Assembly: GCF_041260155.1 (NCBI RefSeq)
Contig: NC_091944.1
Span: 11,535,272 to 11,599,271 of the forward strand
Origin: Ptychodera flava
Taxonomy: Eukaryota > Hemichordata > Enteropneusta > Ptychoderidae
DNA length: 64,000 nucleotides
Reading direction: 5' to 3'
The notes under the pieces were generated by a model. That model had not been told where the DNA came from, did not search any database, and worked only from the letters and a program-made list of their open reading frames with translations. Positions 26,783-44,999 of the stretch are shown one piece after another (position 1 is the first letter of the stretch; each line of letters opens with the position of its first letter). Both the position numbers and the translations under genes were made by a program.

Positions 26783-28117
26783 ATCTATCAGTACACTTTC
26801 AGTAACTGACGTTTTATTTCAGCAGATGCAGAAGTGTCAATTTATACATTCTCTCAAACTCTGCTGGCTGAAGACCAACAATTGACTGCGGATTCTCAAA
26901 ACTATACGTCATGAGACCTACACAAATCATATGTGAAATTATTTGCAGCATCACCTGTTGTTGTGTCACCTCTTCCGTCGGTTTTCTCTTTTGTTTCTGT
27001 GGTTAAATGGTCTGCATGGTGCGCCACCACATCTCTTATAAGTATTGCAGCTTAGCCATCACTGTATAATCCGAGGTCAAATATATAGTCGCAAAGGTCA
27101 ATCAAATCTTTCACCACTGTCATCCTTAATTAAATATAAAATTATTGAGATTGAATACAATGCGAACTGTAAATTCATTTGAACAATAACAAATATTTAT
27201 TGCTACATTTTGCTATGAATCTCACCGAGTTTAACAATGTAGATTCATTAAATCGTCTCATGGGTGTAGCTAACTGTTAAGTTTCGGCTTTAGTGAACTA
27301 CAGGTCAGACATACAATTTTCATTGTTCTTAATATTTTTATTGTACAGAGAATTGACTAGTATCTCATCGTTTTGTTGTTTTGTTTTGTTTTTCTCAGAA
27401 TTACTCACAGGTACGAAGTTAGATTTTTAGGTTTCATGTTCATGTTTATCTGAAAAAAGATCTTTGACCCTCCGTTTGATAGGTGGTGTGTCAGTCGAAA
27501 GCTTTGCTGGGAAAATAGTCGAAATTGAAAGGCTAATTATCTTTTAAACATAAGGGAGAGGGCGCTTAATTATAACAAACATGTCTAAATGAAAGTATGA
27601 GTTCAATGTTTGTTTGAAGTGGAAAGACAAATAGGTAATGTTTATTCAAACGCAGCAATGAATAACCCATAGCAATAAATTGAAACATTCAACAATGTGC
27701 GTGGTAATATACATGCCAAAAACAAAAAACCGTTTAATGGTCTCTGAATTTACAATCACATTTAGATATATTACATAAATTAATCAATGCAATAAAATAG
27801 GGCCAGTCTTGTCTTTTAGGAGACTGAAATACAAAACGAAAACGTCATAAATCAATAGACAAATCTGTGATAGCCATAAAATCCGACAAAATCGCAAAAA
27901 GCTTTTATGTGAACAAATACCGGCAGAGCAAAGGGTTGCACAGGACAAAATGTGCAGAGATACTACACCAAAACCAATGTTAATACACAACAGTTTTGTA
28001 CCGCACTGTGTACACGAAAGAACCATAGCCTGATCATGAGACATCCAAGGTCATATTTGTGTTGTTATACCATGCATTGAATCCCAATCTCGCCTAGCTT
28101 CCTTTTTTGTATTTCAG

Positions 28118-31520
<3,403 letters not shown>

Positions 31521-31531
31521 AAATAACTTAA

Positions 31532-31874
31532 GGTAGTATGCGCCTCGAAATTTAAGGCCTTAAACTTTTGCTCAAACTTTCCTCGACAGAACTTTCAACC
31601 ATTCTCTTCTAAAATATAGAATAAAAGACAGGTGATCAACGTGAAAATTTTTGTGTTAGAGAAACAAATTACTAAACATTTATCGATATTTAAAATTCAA
31701 TATGGCCGCCATCCCCATGTTAACGAAAAATAAAAGTTTCGATTTTCGAAAAACTAAGACAGTGAAAATATTTCTTTGTCCGAGAGATTTAGAATTGACC
31801 CCCAAAATGGTATATCAGAAAAGAATTATAAAAATTTACGAGTCTGAATATCTGTCCAAGAGGCGCATTCTATC
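31532..31874. mobile_element. TTAA-flanked MITE in the unit 3 3' flank
   Basis: The duplicate of the element at 25820, with TTAA at 31528-31531 and 31875-31878 and the same inverted ends. It starts about 10 bp after the unit 3 stop codon, so it would lie within the 3' UTR if transcription continues to the AATAAA at 32486. Confidence 0.6.
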
Positions 31875-32485
31875 TTAAAGTAGGCATGAGTTATTTAGCC
31901 TTATTTCTGACTTCATCGTGTGGTAAACACGACCCCCATTGCATCTAAGATTGAGAACCACGGGACATTTCCAACCCTTTCATAAAATTATTGGACAGAC
32001 CGCACAAAAGAGAAGGATGAAAAAGGATCCAAAGTAGCCTTTCATCTACGTTTATTACGAAAATAGACCTTTCGCGACTTTTGCACCTTGTCCGCCAGCT
32101 GCAGTGATATGAACGAATTTCCTTGAACGTTTTTCCTTTGCTTTTAGTGTATAAATAAGGAAGTCTTGGTTAATCCAGGAGAATATGACGATATTACTAT
32201 CGATGCATTTCTGCATAAAATTGCAAAAAATACACCTATTCAGTATACGAAACACAAAAAACAATTTGTCATTAATTTTCACTTGACTTATTTTTTGCAA
32301 CTTGCTATTGTAACTTTCTGATTAAACTAAGTTACAAAACTGTCGCTGTCGATTTTGTACTATTGAATATTCAATGTCATTGTTTGAAGGCAAATTGTAT
32401 CATTTCAGAAGCTATAAGTAGTGCGCAGCGTTGACATCGTGCACATGGAAATCTTTCTTGACTCAAGAAGTCCTCTATAGTCAGC

Positions 32486-32491
32486 AATAAA
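32486..32491 (+). terminator. Possible poly(A) signal, unit 3
   Basis: AATAAA at the position equivalent to 26777 in the duplicate. Confidence 0.35.
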
Positions 32492-33160
32492 ATCTATCAG
32501 TACACTTTCAGTAACTGACGTATCATTTCAACAGATGCATAAGTGTCAATTTTTACATTTTCTCAATTTCTGCTGGCTGAAGACCAACAATTAACTCCGG
32601 ATTCTCAAAGCTATACGTCATGAGACCTACACAAATTTTATGTGAAATTTTTTTCAGCAGCACCAGTTGTTGTATCACCTCTTCCCTTTGTTTCTTTGGT
32701 TAAATGGTCTCCATTATGCGTCACCACATTTCAGATAAGTTTGCCGGCCAGACATATTTTTCTCATCCAAGGAAAAATATATAATCGCAAAGGTCAATCA
32801 AATCTTTCACCACTGTCACTGTTAGTTAAATATAAAATTGATTAGTCTGAATACAATGCGAACAGTATATTCGTTTGAACAATTAAAATATTTATTGCTA
32901 TGTACTACCTTTTTCTATGAACCTCACCGAGTTATCAATGTACGTTCATTAAATCGTCTAATGGATGTAGCTAGCTCTTACGTTTTCGGCTTTAGTGAAC
33001 TACAGGTCTTACATATAGTTTTCATTGTTCTTTCATATTTTATTGTACAAAGAATTGACTAGTATCGTTTTGTTGTTTTGTTTTGTTTTTCTCAGAATTA
33101 CTCACAGGGACGAAATTAGATTTTTAGGTTTCATGTTCATTTTTATCTGAAAAACATTAA

Positions 33161-33760
33161 AGGGGAAGTTCACCAAGGATGATTTTTATATATGTGCTAG
33201 CTTTGTGGTCACTTACCCCGGAAAAGCTATTTTCACCATTTATAACTCACAAGATTTTACAAAAACCGATAGAAATAGTACAGGAAGTTGTCCATGTAAT
33301 TTGAATCATGGGAAAAAAGCGCCAAGCTTGGAGCTTGCATAATGTGATATGGAAGGGACCATTTTCTCATGGGTATGGCATTGTCCACTCACCCATGCTT
33401 AAACCAGGCTGTGCGTATTTAGGTAACTTTTGTTTATACTGAGTATCCTTGCATAAACGATGATTCACTCATAATAAACTGTCCACTGTCAGATTTTGTG
33501 TTGCTGTTTACTACTGTGTTACTGTGAGAGGACAATGTGGAGGCCATACCCGTCCAAAGATGGTCCCTTCATATCACATTATGCAAGCTCCAAGTTCGGA
33601 GCTTTTTTCCCATGATTCAAATTACATGAGCAACTTCCTTTACTATTTTTATTGGTTTTGTAAAAAATCTTGCGAGTTATAAATGGTGAAAATAGTTTTC
33701 CTGGATAAATGACCACACAGCTACAACATATATAAAAATCATCCTTGGTGAACTTTCCCT
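33161..33760. mobile_element. Foldback MITE with TTAA duplication, 600 bp
   Basis: Arms of about 215 bp (about 33161-33380 and 33550-33760) are inverted copies beginning AGGGGAAGTTCACCAAGG, with TTAA at 33157-33160 and 33761-33764. No coding region. The family may be Kolobok or piggyBac-like on the basis of the TTAA. It begins a few bases after the end of the unit 2/3 duplication. Confidence 0.75.
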
Positions 33761-35814
<2,054 letters not shown>

Positions 35815-38800
35815 ATGGAAGTTGAAGTTGTTGACAAAAAGCCGAAGAGCTCGGGTGTGAGTTTTTCAGCGCAGGACGTACCAGATGGCGGGTAAGTTTA
35901 CAACAACTCTTCACAAATCCATGACTTAGTCATTTTGAGCACGAATATGAATGTTCTATATTTCATAGTGTCTTACAGAAGCAATTCACCGTCAAAATTA
36001 TGGTGACAACAAGGTCTCAGGTACATGTATGTGTTTCCTATGAAACAGTGTTATATAAACATAGTGAAACACCTGGTTGAAATTCCAGGGTCGTGTAAAT
36101 ATTTGTCTTGACCGTCACGGAGTTTCACTTGGCGTCAAGGACAGACTTATTCACCTAACGATAAGGTTGACAAGAGCTGTGGGGCACTGACCATATCACT
36201 TCTACAAAAGCCACCGTTTTGTTATGATACATTTTTTGCAAGGCTCTGTGCCGTTCGTAAAGAGTATTAGTCACTTCCGCCATGATTGTGGAACGATAAA
36301 AAGTACAAACTATCTCACCTTACAGGCGTCCTCCATCGGCATTGTTCTTGTTTACCCGCCTGCTGAACGAAAGTCACGCTCGAGCTAGTGTTTTGCACTT
36401 ACAGTATACCAATTTCTTGCAGCTGATTCTGTGAACTCGCACTTGCACATGTCAGTAAGTCCGCGGGAAAGTCGATATGACCATACGCATGATCTTCGTC
36501 AGACAGTTGAAATGCAGGTTAGCTGTTATAAGCATAAAGTATATGGAAGCCTGCAGTGAAAGATGGCGTCCAATAACATCATAGATATGAGTCAATAGAA
36601 TACAGGAGTGTTTAAAGTAGATCGGAATATCGACATAATTTCAAGCCAAACGAAAGGTCAGGAAAGTGGGATATTGCGGTACGTTCAGTGAGAAACACAG
36701 ACAAATACCACAATTAAACTCTCTGGTATTTACATTTAACAGCACAGAATAAACTAAAATAATACAGTGAATATCATAGGTGCAAATCTGATAAAATTTC
36801 ACAATTCCGAAGCTATGATGTCGGATTATTCCCTCTAAAATGTGCACGCGACAGTCGGTATAAGTTTTCGGCAGCTCCTTGTCCTGTACGAATCGCGTAC
36901 GTTGAGACAACAAGTACTGCTGAATGAGGTCGTGACCGAAGCACTATTGACTGTTCACTTGAAAACAGCTTTTCTGACACGAGTGGTAGCAGCACAAGTT
37001 GAGCAGGTGTGGTCGAAAGAATGGAAGTAATTGTTGGTAAAACTCAGCAGTCTGGTAAAACTGATTAAAACATACACTCTTTTAATTCTGATCATTTGCA
37101 CGAACTTGGCATACACTGGTGACTTTGGCTGGCAATTGTTCAGCAGATACCAGTGCCAGCACTGACAGCATAAAAGAGAATACAGTCCGCTTTGGCCTTG
37201 TATTGCTACTGTTTTGTTGCTGTAGCAAGTCCACATATCTAAGAAACCATACTCGCAAAGTCGACGCTTGTTGGTGTCACGCTAACGGGTAACTGGTGCT
37301 GGGAACGTATGTATGTAGATGAGAATTCATTCATGACCAGATCTTCGATCATTGCCGTTGAATTCTTAAGATTGGAAGTAACCATCTCTGATCTGTCAAA
37401 TACAGTCTGATGCCAGTGCGTACGCCATCTTTTCATTTTGGTTACTGATATCATTGGAGTACTTTGGTATTTAGAAAACAACTGAAAAATAACATGACAC
37501 AATCAAATGATGGCTTGAAAATACAGAGATCGAGTCTCATCCACTTAGAGTGTCTATGTTTCAGTCATATGCATCTTCTGTTACACGAAAAATAGTACAC
37601 CTGTTTGTTTTTAGCTCCAGGTGATAATCTCTGAGTCTAAAAAGTACAACCTGTGTTTAAATTGGAAAAGAAATTAGACTGTGCTGACTTCCACCTAGCC
37701 TGTACCTACTGTAGACCAAGGCAGTAAATTGAAATATCTAATCAGTTAGCCAATAAAACAGCTTGTAAATTTGTCAGATAAACAAAGGACGCTTTATGAT
37801 TCTGTTGTTTAATTTACAACTCTCGGGTGTACAGCGTTTTAAATGCCTGTAACATCAAAGTTCACAATAAAAGAAGCATTTTAGATTCAGCCTACGAACA
37901 ACGAATAGTTATCAACTGACGATACATAGCTCTCCATTAACATTTAAAGCTCTGAATAAATGATAGCACTGGAATAAAGCCAACATATCTACAAGGATGC
38001 TACTAAAAGTCTAATGATATCTCATAACAATAATAGATTTTCCTGTGTCAACTTAAACAGTGGCACAATTACTTTGTGTTGAATGTTGTAACTTCCACAT
38101 TCTATTAAAGTTTACGTCGTTACCTTTCAGGAAAGCTACTGGTACAATGGATGACACTGACAACCCGCCAGATTGGTGGAAGTGGATCATCGTTATTTGC
38201 AACTTCCTTATTGTGACGTTCGCTGTAGGGTTGAGTCACGGCATCTGGCTGATACTGGACGATTTGAGATTATTTTACGACGATTATAACTATCATGGCG
38301 ACGGTGGTACAGATATCAAGTGGACTGTTTACATTAATATTTTTTTCACATTCTTTTTTGGTAGGCATTGTTTATGAAATTAATTCTTGTCACCCTAAGC
38401 TTAAGAAATCAGCAAACTGGGCCACTCGCGTTAATTGTGATTCTTTCTCTGCAAAGAGAACTTTTCAGTTTCCAGTTCGTCTAGTAACTATTGATGTTAA
38501 ATATTTTTGCGCAGTAAGATTCATTTCAGATAGTTTTATATACAATTACGTAAATTTCATGAGTAAAATTTCATTCGCTTCGAATATGTTGTATTGTACT
38601 TAAATCGTTAATTTAACAACCGATGCTGAATTGACAAAATTTGTCGATCTGCAAGTACAAAGATGATCATTCATTTTTTAAAATCGCAAAGAAGCCATTT
38701 CAGTGGCATTCACTGTGAAGCTATTTTCTATAGTAGCACAGAGGTCGGTCGAAATACGATCTAGTATTATTAAAGACATTAATTTGTATATTGGTAGTCC

Positions 38801-41771
38801 AACGATTGTTTTCTGTGAACACATTTTCCCCGTCAGGATTATTAGCTGCAGGAGTTGCCAACATTGGTAAGAACTGGCCACGTTTCACTGTCTGTTGCGG
38901 CGCTATCATATCCACACTTGGTCTCTTCGTATCGTGGTTTGCGACCAGTGCGGGCGTCCTCTGCGTAACATATGGATTCGTAACAGGTACTTATAATTAA
39001 ATACAATGTAACGTGCCACCAGCAACATTTTCCTGTGCAAATATATTCGCGTGCAATCTTTCTGTGGGCTGGTCAAGAACTAATTTTAGTTTCGTTCATG
39101 AGAAAAAAAGTGGTGTTCACAAGTACAGTCCGAGGATTCAAGAGGAAGAGGAGAACGAAGGAAATGCGTCAGTAGCGGATGTGTTGGCCAGCGAAGCTAG
39201 CTCCCGACTTCAGCCAGCGTTAGGTCTTATCAACAAATGGGTATTTTGGGGAACTTCATTAGTAATAGAGCAGTTAGAGACATCTAGAACAGCTCAAACA
39301 ATTTCTGCACATTTACAAAATTAAATTGATTCAGTGGTAACATGATTGGAACTTATTTGGAAGAATTTGATCATTATTCAAATTTATCAAAAGTGTTCGG
39401 AGCCCTGTAGCTGAAAGTTGCAATATTACAAATTACCCATAAAACAAGTGTATTGCAAAAAAAAAACAGAAAAGCAGATGAGCGTACATTTGGAGATTAA
39501 ACCAACATTACAACACTATCCAATTATCCCAAATTAGTTCCAATCTTGCTGCCTATACAGAAAAACAGGTTTGGTCACAGTTTAAGTAAAAATAGCTCTT
39601 TGGCTGCGTCTGTAATTCTGAGACAGGTGCCTGCCATACCCTCGGTAGAAAGATATTTCAGACCTTATCAAGTAAAATATACCCCAATCACATCTTTTAG
39701 ATTATAAAAAATTGTACTTGTCATTTCAGGTCTCGGATTCGGACTAATGCTTACACCAAGCCTCGGTTTGATTCCAAGATATTTTGACAGGCGGGGATTG
39801 GATATCGCTCTGTCGCTAGCATATATCGGGGCAAGCATTTGTTTATTTTTCGTCCCTCCCCTATTTGACTTCATCACAGAGAAATACGGGAAAAGAGCCA
39901 CGTTCGTCATTCTAGCGTGTATGAACGCCCAGTTAGCGTTCATTTCTCTGGCATTTCTTCGACCGATAACGCGGCCTGACCAATCCAGTAACGACAACCA
40001 GGCAGAAGATGGTTATGACGATGAAATCGATGGACCAACGCCGGCGAGTCCACGCGAAGGGAGACTGACTGTCTTTATTAGACACATAGACCTGTTTTTG
40101 TTCCAGAAACCAATGTTCGTGACTATGGTAATCGCGATGTTCTTCATCGGTGCTGGTCACAATGTTCTAATCCTCCATCTTCAGCAGGGTGCTATGGAGA
40201 GAGGAGCCGACGATAGTGAGCTGCAGATGTTACCCATCTACTATGGCATCGCCATGGTCATCGGCTGTCTCTTTTATGGCATATTTTCTCTCCCTTCCGA
40301 ATGCTGCGGCTGTCAAGACAAAGAAAGCCGTAATTACACCAACAAAGTCCGTCTCCTTAAATTCGGGGTTGCCCTCGCTGTTGTCGGTCTCGTCGGTATC
40401 TTTAGTTTCCTTGCCACATCATTCTCTGGGTTTATCGCAGTCACCATAGTCATTGGTCTCGGGAGCGGTTTTTACCTGCCCTTGATGGTTGTTATGGTGA
40501 AAGTGTTCGTTCATCGTGGAGAAGGCAGACAAAACCATGCAAAGAGTCGATGGAGAGTAACTGCCGCTCTTGGATTTGCTTTCCCTGCATTCGGGATTGG
40601 AGCTCTAGTTGGATTACCTGTTGCTGGTAGGTGTAAAGATTGAAATAATTATTATCGTGAGGCCCAGGGTAATATTTCCATAGGACAATATGTGCTATTA
40701 TAGTTTAATATCTGGGCAAAAGGAAAAACAGAAGATAATTCACATGTGATTTAACCACCATGCTTTGCGAACTGTTAATACGCCACTCAACTCTTTTTTT
40801 GAAAGAGATAAATTTATTAAAACAGAATGACAAATAAAACAAATCTACCAAACTGGAAATGTGTTGACCGAATTATAAACATTAAAAAGCAGCTTGCCTG
40901 AAAAAATAGTCACTGAACTAGAAAGAAAAGAAAGGAAAATATCATTAAAATCATATCATCATACGAATGATTTCAAGATGCATCCTTCTCCTTTAAACCT
41001 TACAAGGCTTGAAAATGTCGTGATAAAATAAAAATGCTTTGTTCATCATCACAAAAGTGAAATACAATGTATTCATCGATGAAGAAAAATAGAATTTTAA
41101 TTGCATGACATACGATTGGAGGTAACTTTAATCCTATCAAGAGTAGCTGAATTTCTTGCACTCCAAAATGTGTGAACCAAGTCAGCTATTTTTTTGAAAA
41201 GATAAATTTATTTCAACAAATTCACAAATAAAAGAAATCTACATGAAACTGTGAATGCGTTAAAATTACAATGGAACTTGTCTTAAAAAAACAAAACAAA
41301 ACAAAAAAAATCAGTCAAATCAGCTAAATCTATGCAAGTTGAATGTAGCGCCCCCATAGTTCTTTACCATTATCATTTCGTCTTTTCCTTTTATCCTCTG
41401 CAGATATCCTCAATGAGAGGATGGATAACTACAACAGTTCTTACTTTTTGGCTGGCGCGGCGTTACTGTTGGCATGCATCATTGTTATGATCAGAGGCAC
41501 CGCAACTTTTCTCAGAGATGCCGGACAACGCCTGCGTAAGAGCATCAGAAGAAAATCCGTGTCGTCGAAATACAATAATGAAGATATGCCAATGGAGGCC
41601 CAAAATCAGCCTCAAACAGTCAATATCCTCAACGTTGTTCACAATGAAACTCACATTCACACAAGCGGTGGTGAAGTCAACAGAGTCTATGCAATTGAAG
41701 ATACAAAAGACAAACGTCCGGCAATTCAGAGGACTCAGTCTGCACCTGATTATTTAGTTGCCAACCAGTAG
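35815..41771 (+). CDS. Unit 4: SLC16/MCT-like MFS transporter with long C-terminal tail
   Basis: Exons are 35815-35891, 38131-38360, 38837-38986, 39730-40626 and 41404-41771, giving 573 residues with phases 2,1,1,1. The start MEVEVVDKKPKSSG has a good context (CCCATGG). TM1 is NFLIVTFAVGLSHGIWLI. Exon 3 carries NIGKNWPRFTV and ends VTYGFVTG. Exon 4 has GLGFGLMLTPSLGLIPRYF and an acidic loop (DGYDDEIDG). Exon 5 has TM12 (YFLAGAALLLACIIVMI) followed by a tail of about 90 residues, with a basic stretch (RLRKSIRRKS) and the segment NVVHNETHIHTSGGEV, which resembles the histidine-rich stretch in unit 1. Parts of exon 4 are nearly identical in DNA to unit 2 although flanking parts are clearly diverged, which suggests gene conversion. 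An AATAAA at about 42267 is a possible poly(A) signal. Intron 4 contains a degenerate direct repeat. No break was seen in the frame. Confidence 0.85.
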
Positions 41772-44128
41772 TGTTGTGTGCGAGATAACAGAATTTCAGT
41801 CACATGAATAACATGAATAATCTATGAGGGTGGAAGATCATTACAATAACAATTACGGACCGAAATTGTGCTGAAAAATATTCAGACTTGACATATTAAA
41901 AGACCCTTACAATGATATGTTTTACCAACTTTGTATTATGAACCTGGTGCATTTACTTACCTGTAACCGGGAAGAGATCAGCAGCCAAACTTCTTGACTG
42001 AGCTCAAAGAGGTTGGCCATACCAGACTGGTGTAAATACTTGGAATGTTCATTATAATCAAGTGTAGACTTCAACTTGAATCCATTTGATATGTACACAT
42101 ATTTATGGGGGCCCAAACAAAACATATAAGTTTAACCTTATAATACATAACAAGCCTGACCATAATTCTGCTCTGATTAAAAGTAAGCCGAATTGAAACG
42201 TGAGCAAGTTCAATGTTTAACTTATTCAAAGAGCAACTGTAGGGCATTAAGGAAACTTACTCCATTGAATAAATGGACTATTTTCTTTCGTGTACAAACT
42301 GAAACTGAAAACAACACGCACTCAATAATACAGCTTTGTTTCCAAGCTTTATGGAAACTGATAATCAATGACGCTGCATAATCTCTAAGATTGTTTTCAG
42401 AAACGTCGCCAACAACTTACTTCTTTAAAATGAAAATTCAAAATTAAACATTGTAAAATCTTTTTTTACAGGTTCTCCTGACCACTACAAATTCTCCTAC
42501 TATACGATTTCATTAATTTACTGCTGCAAGGCATTTACTTGTAGCATTAAATGTCCCCTTGTGAATAGATAAATGTTGCTGGTGAAGACTATGACGAAGA
42601 TTCAAACATTGTTTTGTAAACCTCAGTTATGAGTTTTCTTATCAATTGAACTTCCTTGTAGGCAAATTTACAAATGGCTGAAATGACGAGCAAATATTCA
42701 TATTCTATATTTTATTGGTAGCATGCTTATCTTTTCTTTGCATTGTAAATATAAAAAGAGATAACAAAGGAGCATGCGCACTTCTATCTTTTTATTGAGA
42801 CCTAAGGCCTCTGTCCAAGGGGCTAATTACCCAGAATGCATTTATCAAATATAGTCAAATAACCAATGACATCACATTTATCGAATAATTCAGAAATATA
42901 ATTAAACAAGATCTATATTTGAAACCTCATATCTTCGAAATGTCCCATGTTACTTTTATCATCCTCCTATGGTATCACGGAATACGTCCTTATAATTCCG
43001 ATTGTCAGATCATCTTGAGTGGCTAGCTAAAGTTCAAAACCTTGATTTTGATAATCTCGACCTCAGACCTGTCCTTCCGGCGATTGACTCGGCCATCTGT
43101 CAAAGTGGGACAACAGTGATTACAGAATTCAACATTTGATTGACAAATTCTGGCTCTATTCGACAGATTCAGTCATATGCTTATTCCCTTTAATGACCAC
43201 AAAGGCCTTCATTGTGAACTTGAACAAGAACGGTTCCTAGTGATACAATTATTTTGTCGCTGCATTTGCTTCGACGAGATTTGAGGTTGTTATGATGGTG
43301 TACATGTAAATCATACCCTCTTTCTCAGAAACAATCGTAAATCTGTAGAGAAGTACAATCACGTGATCATCAGATCAAGCGCTGATTTGATGATCCGGCA
43401 ACCTGTAATCAAGAATCGGATAGTCAACGATTGAAAGCATGACAACGCTCCAGGTCACAAAACCAAACACTATACGGTTGGCATCTCATAATTTACAACC
43501 CAAGCCTGGATCTAAGAACCGCTAGCATGCGTATGTGTGTGTACAGTCCCAGTCCACGCCTGAAAGCAGTTTGTTACCTGCGCCGCACAAGTACAACCCA
43601 AGGACGCTGAGCAAAAGCCCTAAGCTGGATACCATTAGAATCAAACCAACGTAGAACAACAAAGATTCGACGACGATTGTAAAATATTTGAGCCATAACA
43701 TCAGTGTTGGACCAATTTTATCGCTTCTCAGAGTACTTACAGATTTGTAATGTTCTATTTTTATGCAGTTTCAGAACACCATAAACATTAATGGCGGTAC
43801 ATTTCTTGAAACATGTCATACTATGCAGATAAACTAAATTCTTCCATTGGCAATTTTATCGGCAATTTTTAACGATACACTTATTGTGAAACACGCCGGT
43901 GCTAGTAGTTTTTTAATTACAAATTCGACTTTCGCGAACTGTTGCTTTATCCTTTGTGACAACTATGCTTATGACCTGTCCCCAAATGAAACAGTATTTA
44001 AATTTGGAAATTCAAAATAAACCCTTCCTTTGAAAACGTTTGCTGCGATACAGTTTAATGTTTTAAACAACGCGATATCCCATTCGTGAATTAATATGTA
44101 TGCAGTCCCATGGCGCTAATAGGAATAA

Positions 44129-44325
44129 CCAATGAGAGAATTCGTTACAAGTAAGAACATAATATCTATTAATATTTAAAATATTGGATCCCACCCTGGC
44201 GTTCTGACGTTCCTGGAGTACTAGGGACGCCTGAGAAAGAGAGTCTGTCCATGCACAGTTACATTTAATCCACCATACCAGACGCATATACATCCCGACA
44301 AACGATCTTTGCGACAACCTTCGAA
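44129..44325 (+). promoter_or_regulatory. Family promoter/5' UTR block before the orphan exon
   Basis: Contains ACCAATGAGAG (CCAAT box at 44129-44133), a GTTCTGACGTTCCTGGAG stretch and TTTGCGACAACC just before the ATG. The same items in the same order precede units 6 and 7 and the broken copy. Confidence 0.5.
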
Positions 44326-44447
44326 ATGACTGACGGTAACAATAGTGCTAATTGGGGTCCAGAAAACCCGCAAAGCCAACCAAGTGGAGAGGATACACCT
44401 TTCAACAGATCAGATACACCTCTGGACACGAACCAACCAAAGACCAG
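44326..44447 (+). other. Orphan first coding exon (unit 5)
   Basis: An open stretch begins MTDGNNSANWGPENPQSQ, encodes 40 residues plus two bases, and ends at a donor (AG/GTAAAAG) in phase 2, exactly like the first exons of the other units. The 200 bp before it is homologous to the region before the unit 6 and 7 first exons, including a CCAAT box at 44129 and the 5' UTR string TTTGCGACAACC, so this is a real promoter-exon block of the family. No exon 2 follows before unit 6 at 55123; instead there are LINE fragments and pseudogene copies. It could be the remnant of a lost gene or a far-upstream alternative first exon for unit 6, since the phases are compatible. Confidence 0.65.
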
Positions 44448-44999
44448 GTAAAAGTCACTTATTCTCGTTTGCGTTCATCATGCTTCTCTAAAAGTTAGCT
44501 TCTTTCCTACGAATTATCAAAACGTATGTGTTAACATTGCCTTTATTCGCAATCAGTACCGCGATTTTAGTGTTGTTACCACTACAAAGACATTATAGCT
44601 CAGTTCATCAATCAACTCTTTATCCATAGCGTCTCATATATCAGGCGTCTGTTTTTCTTAATTTTGACCGCCTGACGAACTCAAGGACCATAAATCAGGG
44701 GATTTGAACAAACGGATGGAGAGGTCGATGTTTTTACGATTGTTTGTGCAACCGTGTGAAGCTACCTCCAGAAGCGTTACAACTGTAATTTAAAAACGTA
44801 GTGCGAACATAAATCTTCTAACTGACTTTAACTTTACTTCCGATATGTATTTTTTTATTTCATTATACGGAATGTATGAATGTTTTCAGCGATTTATCTT
44901 AACGTCACAAATCTGTCAGATCAGAGTTGATGATATAGATGGAAGAACATTGCGTATACAAAATGAAATAGCTTTCGAAGCGAGTTTTATAATCGGCAT

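Larger units (their letters stand above)
16468..27455 (+). repeat. Segmental duplication, left member (unit 2 exons 2-5 and flank)
   Basis: Parallels 27460-33154. Similarity begins in intron 1 near CTCCGTTGATAG and ends near TTTATCTGAAAAA. It is longer than its partner because of the intron 4 nest and the intron 2 insertion. Confidence 0.8.
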
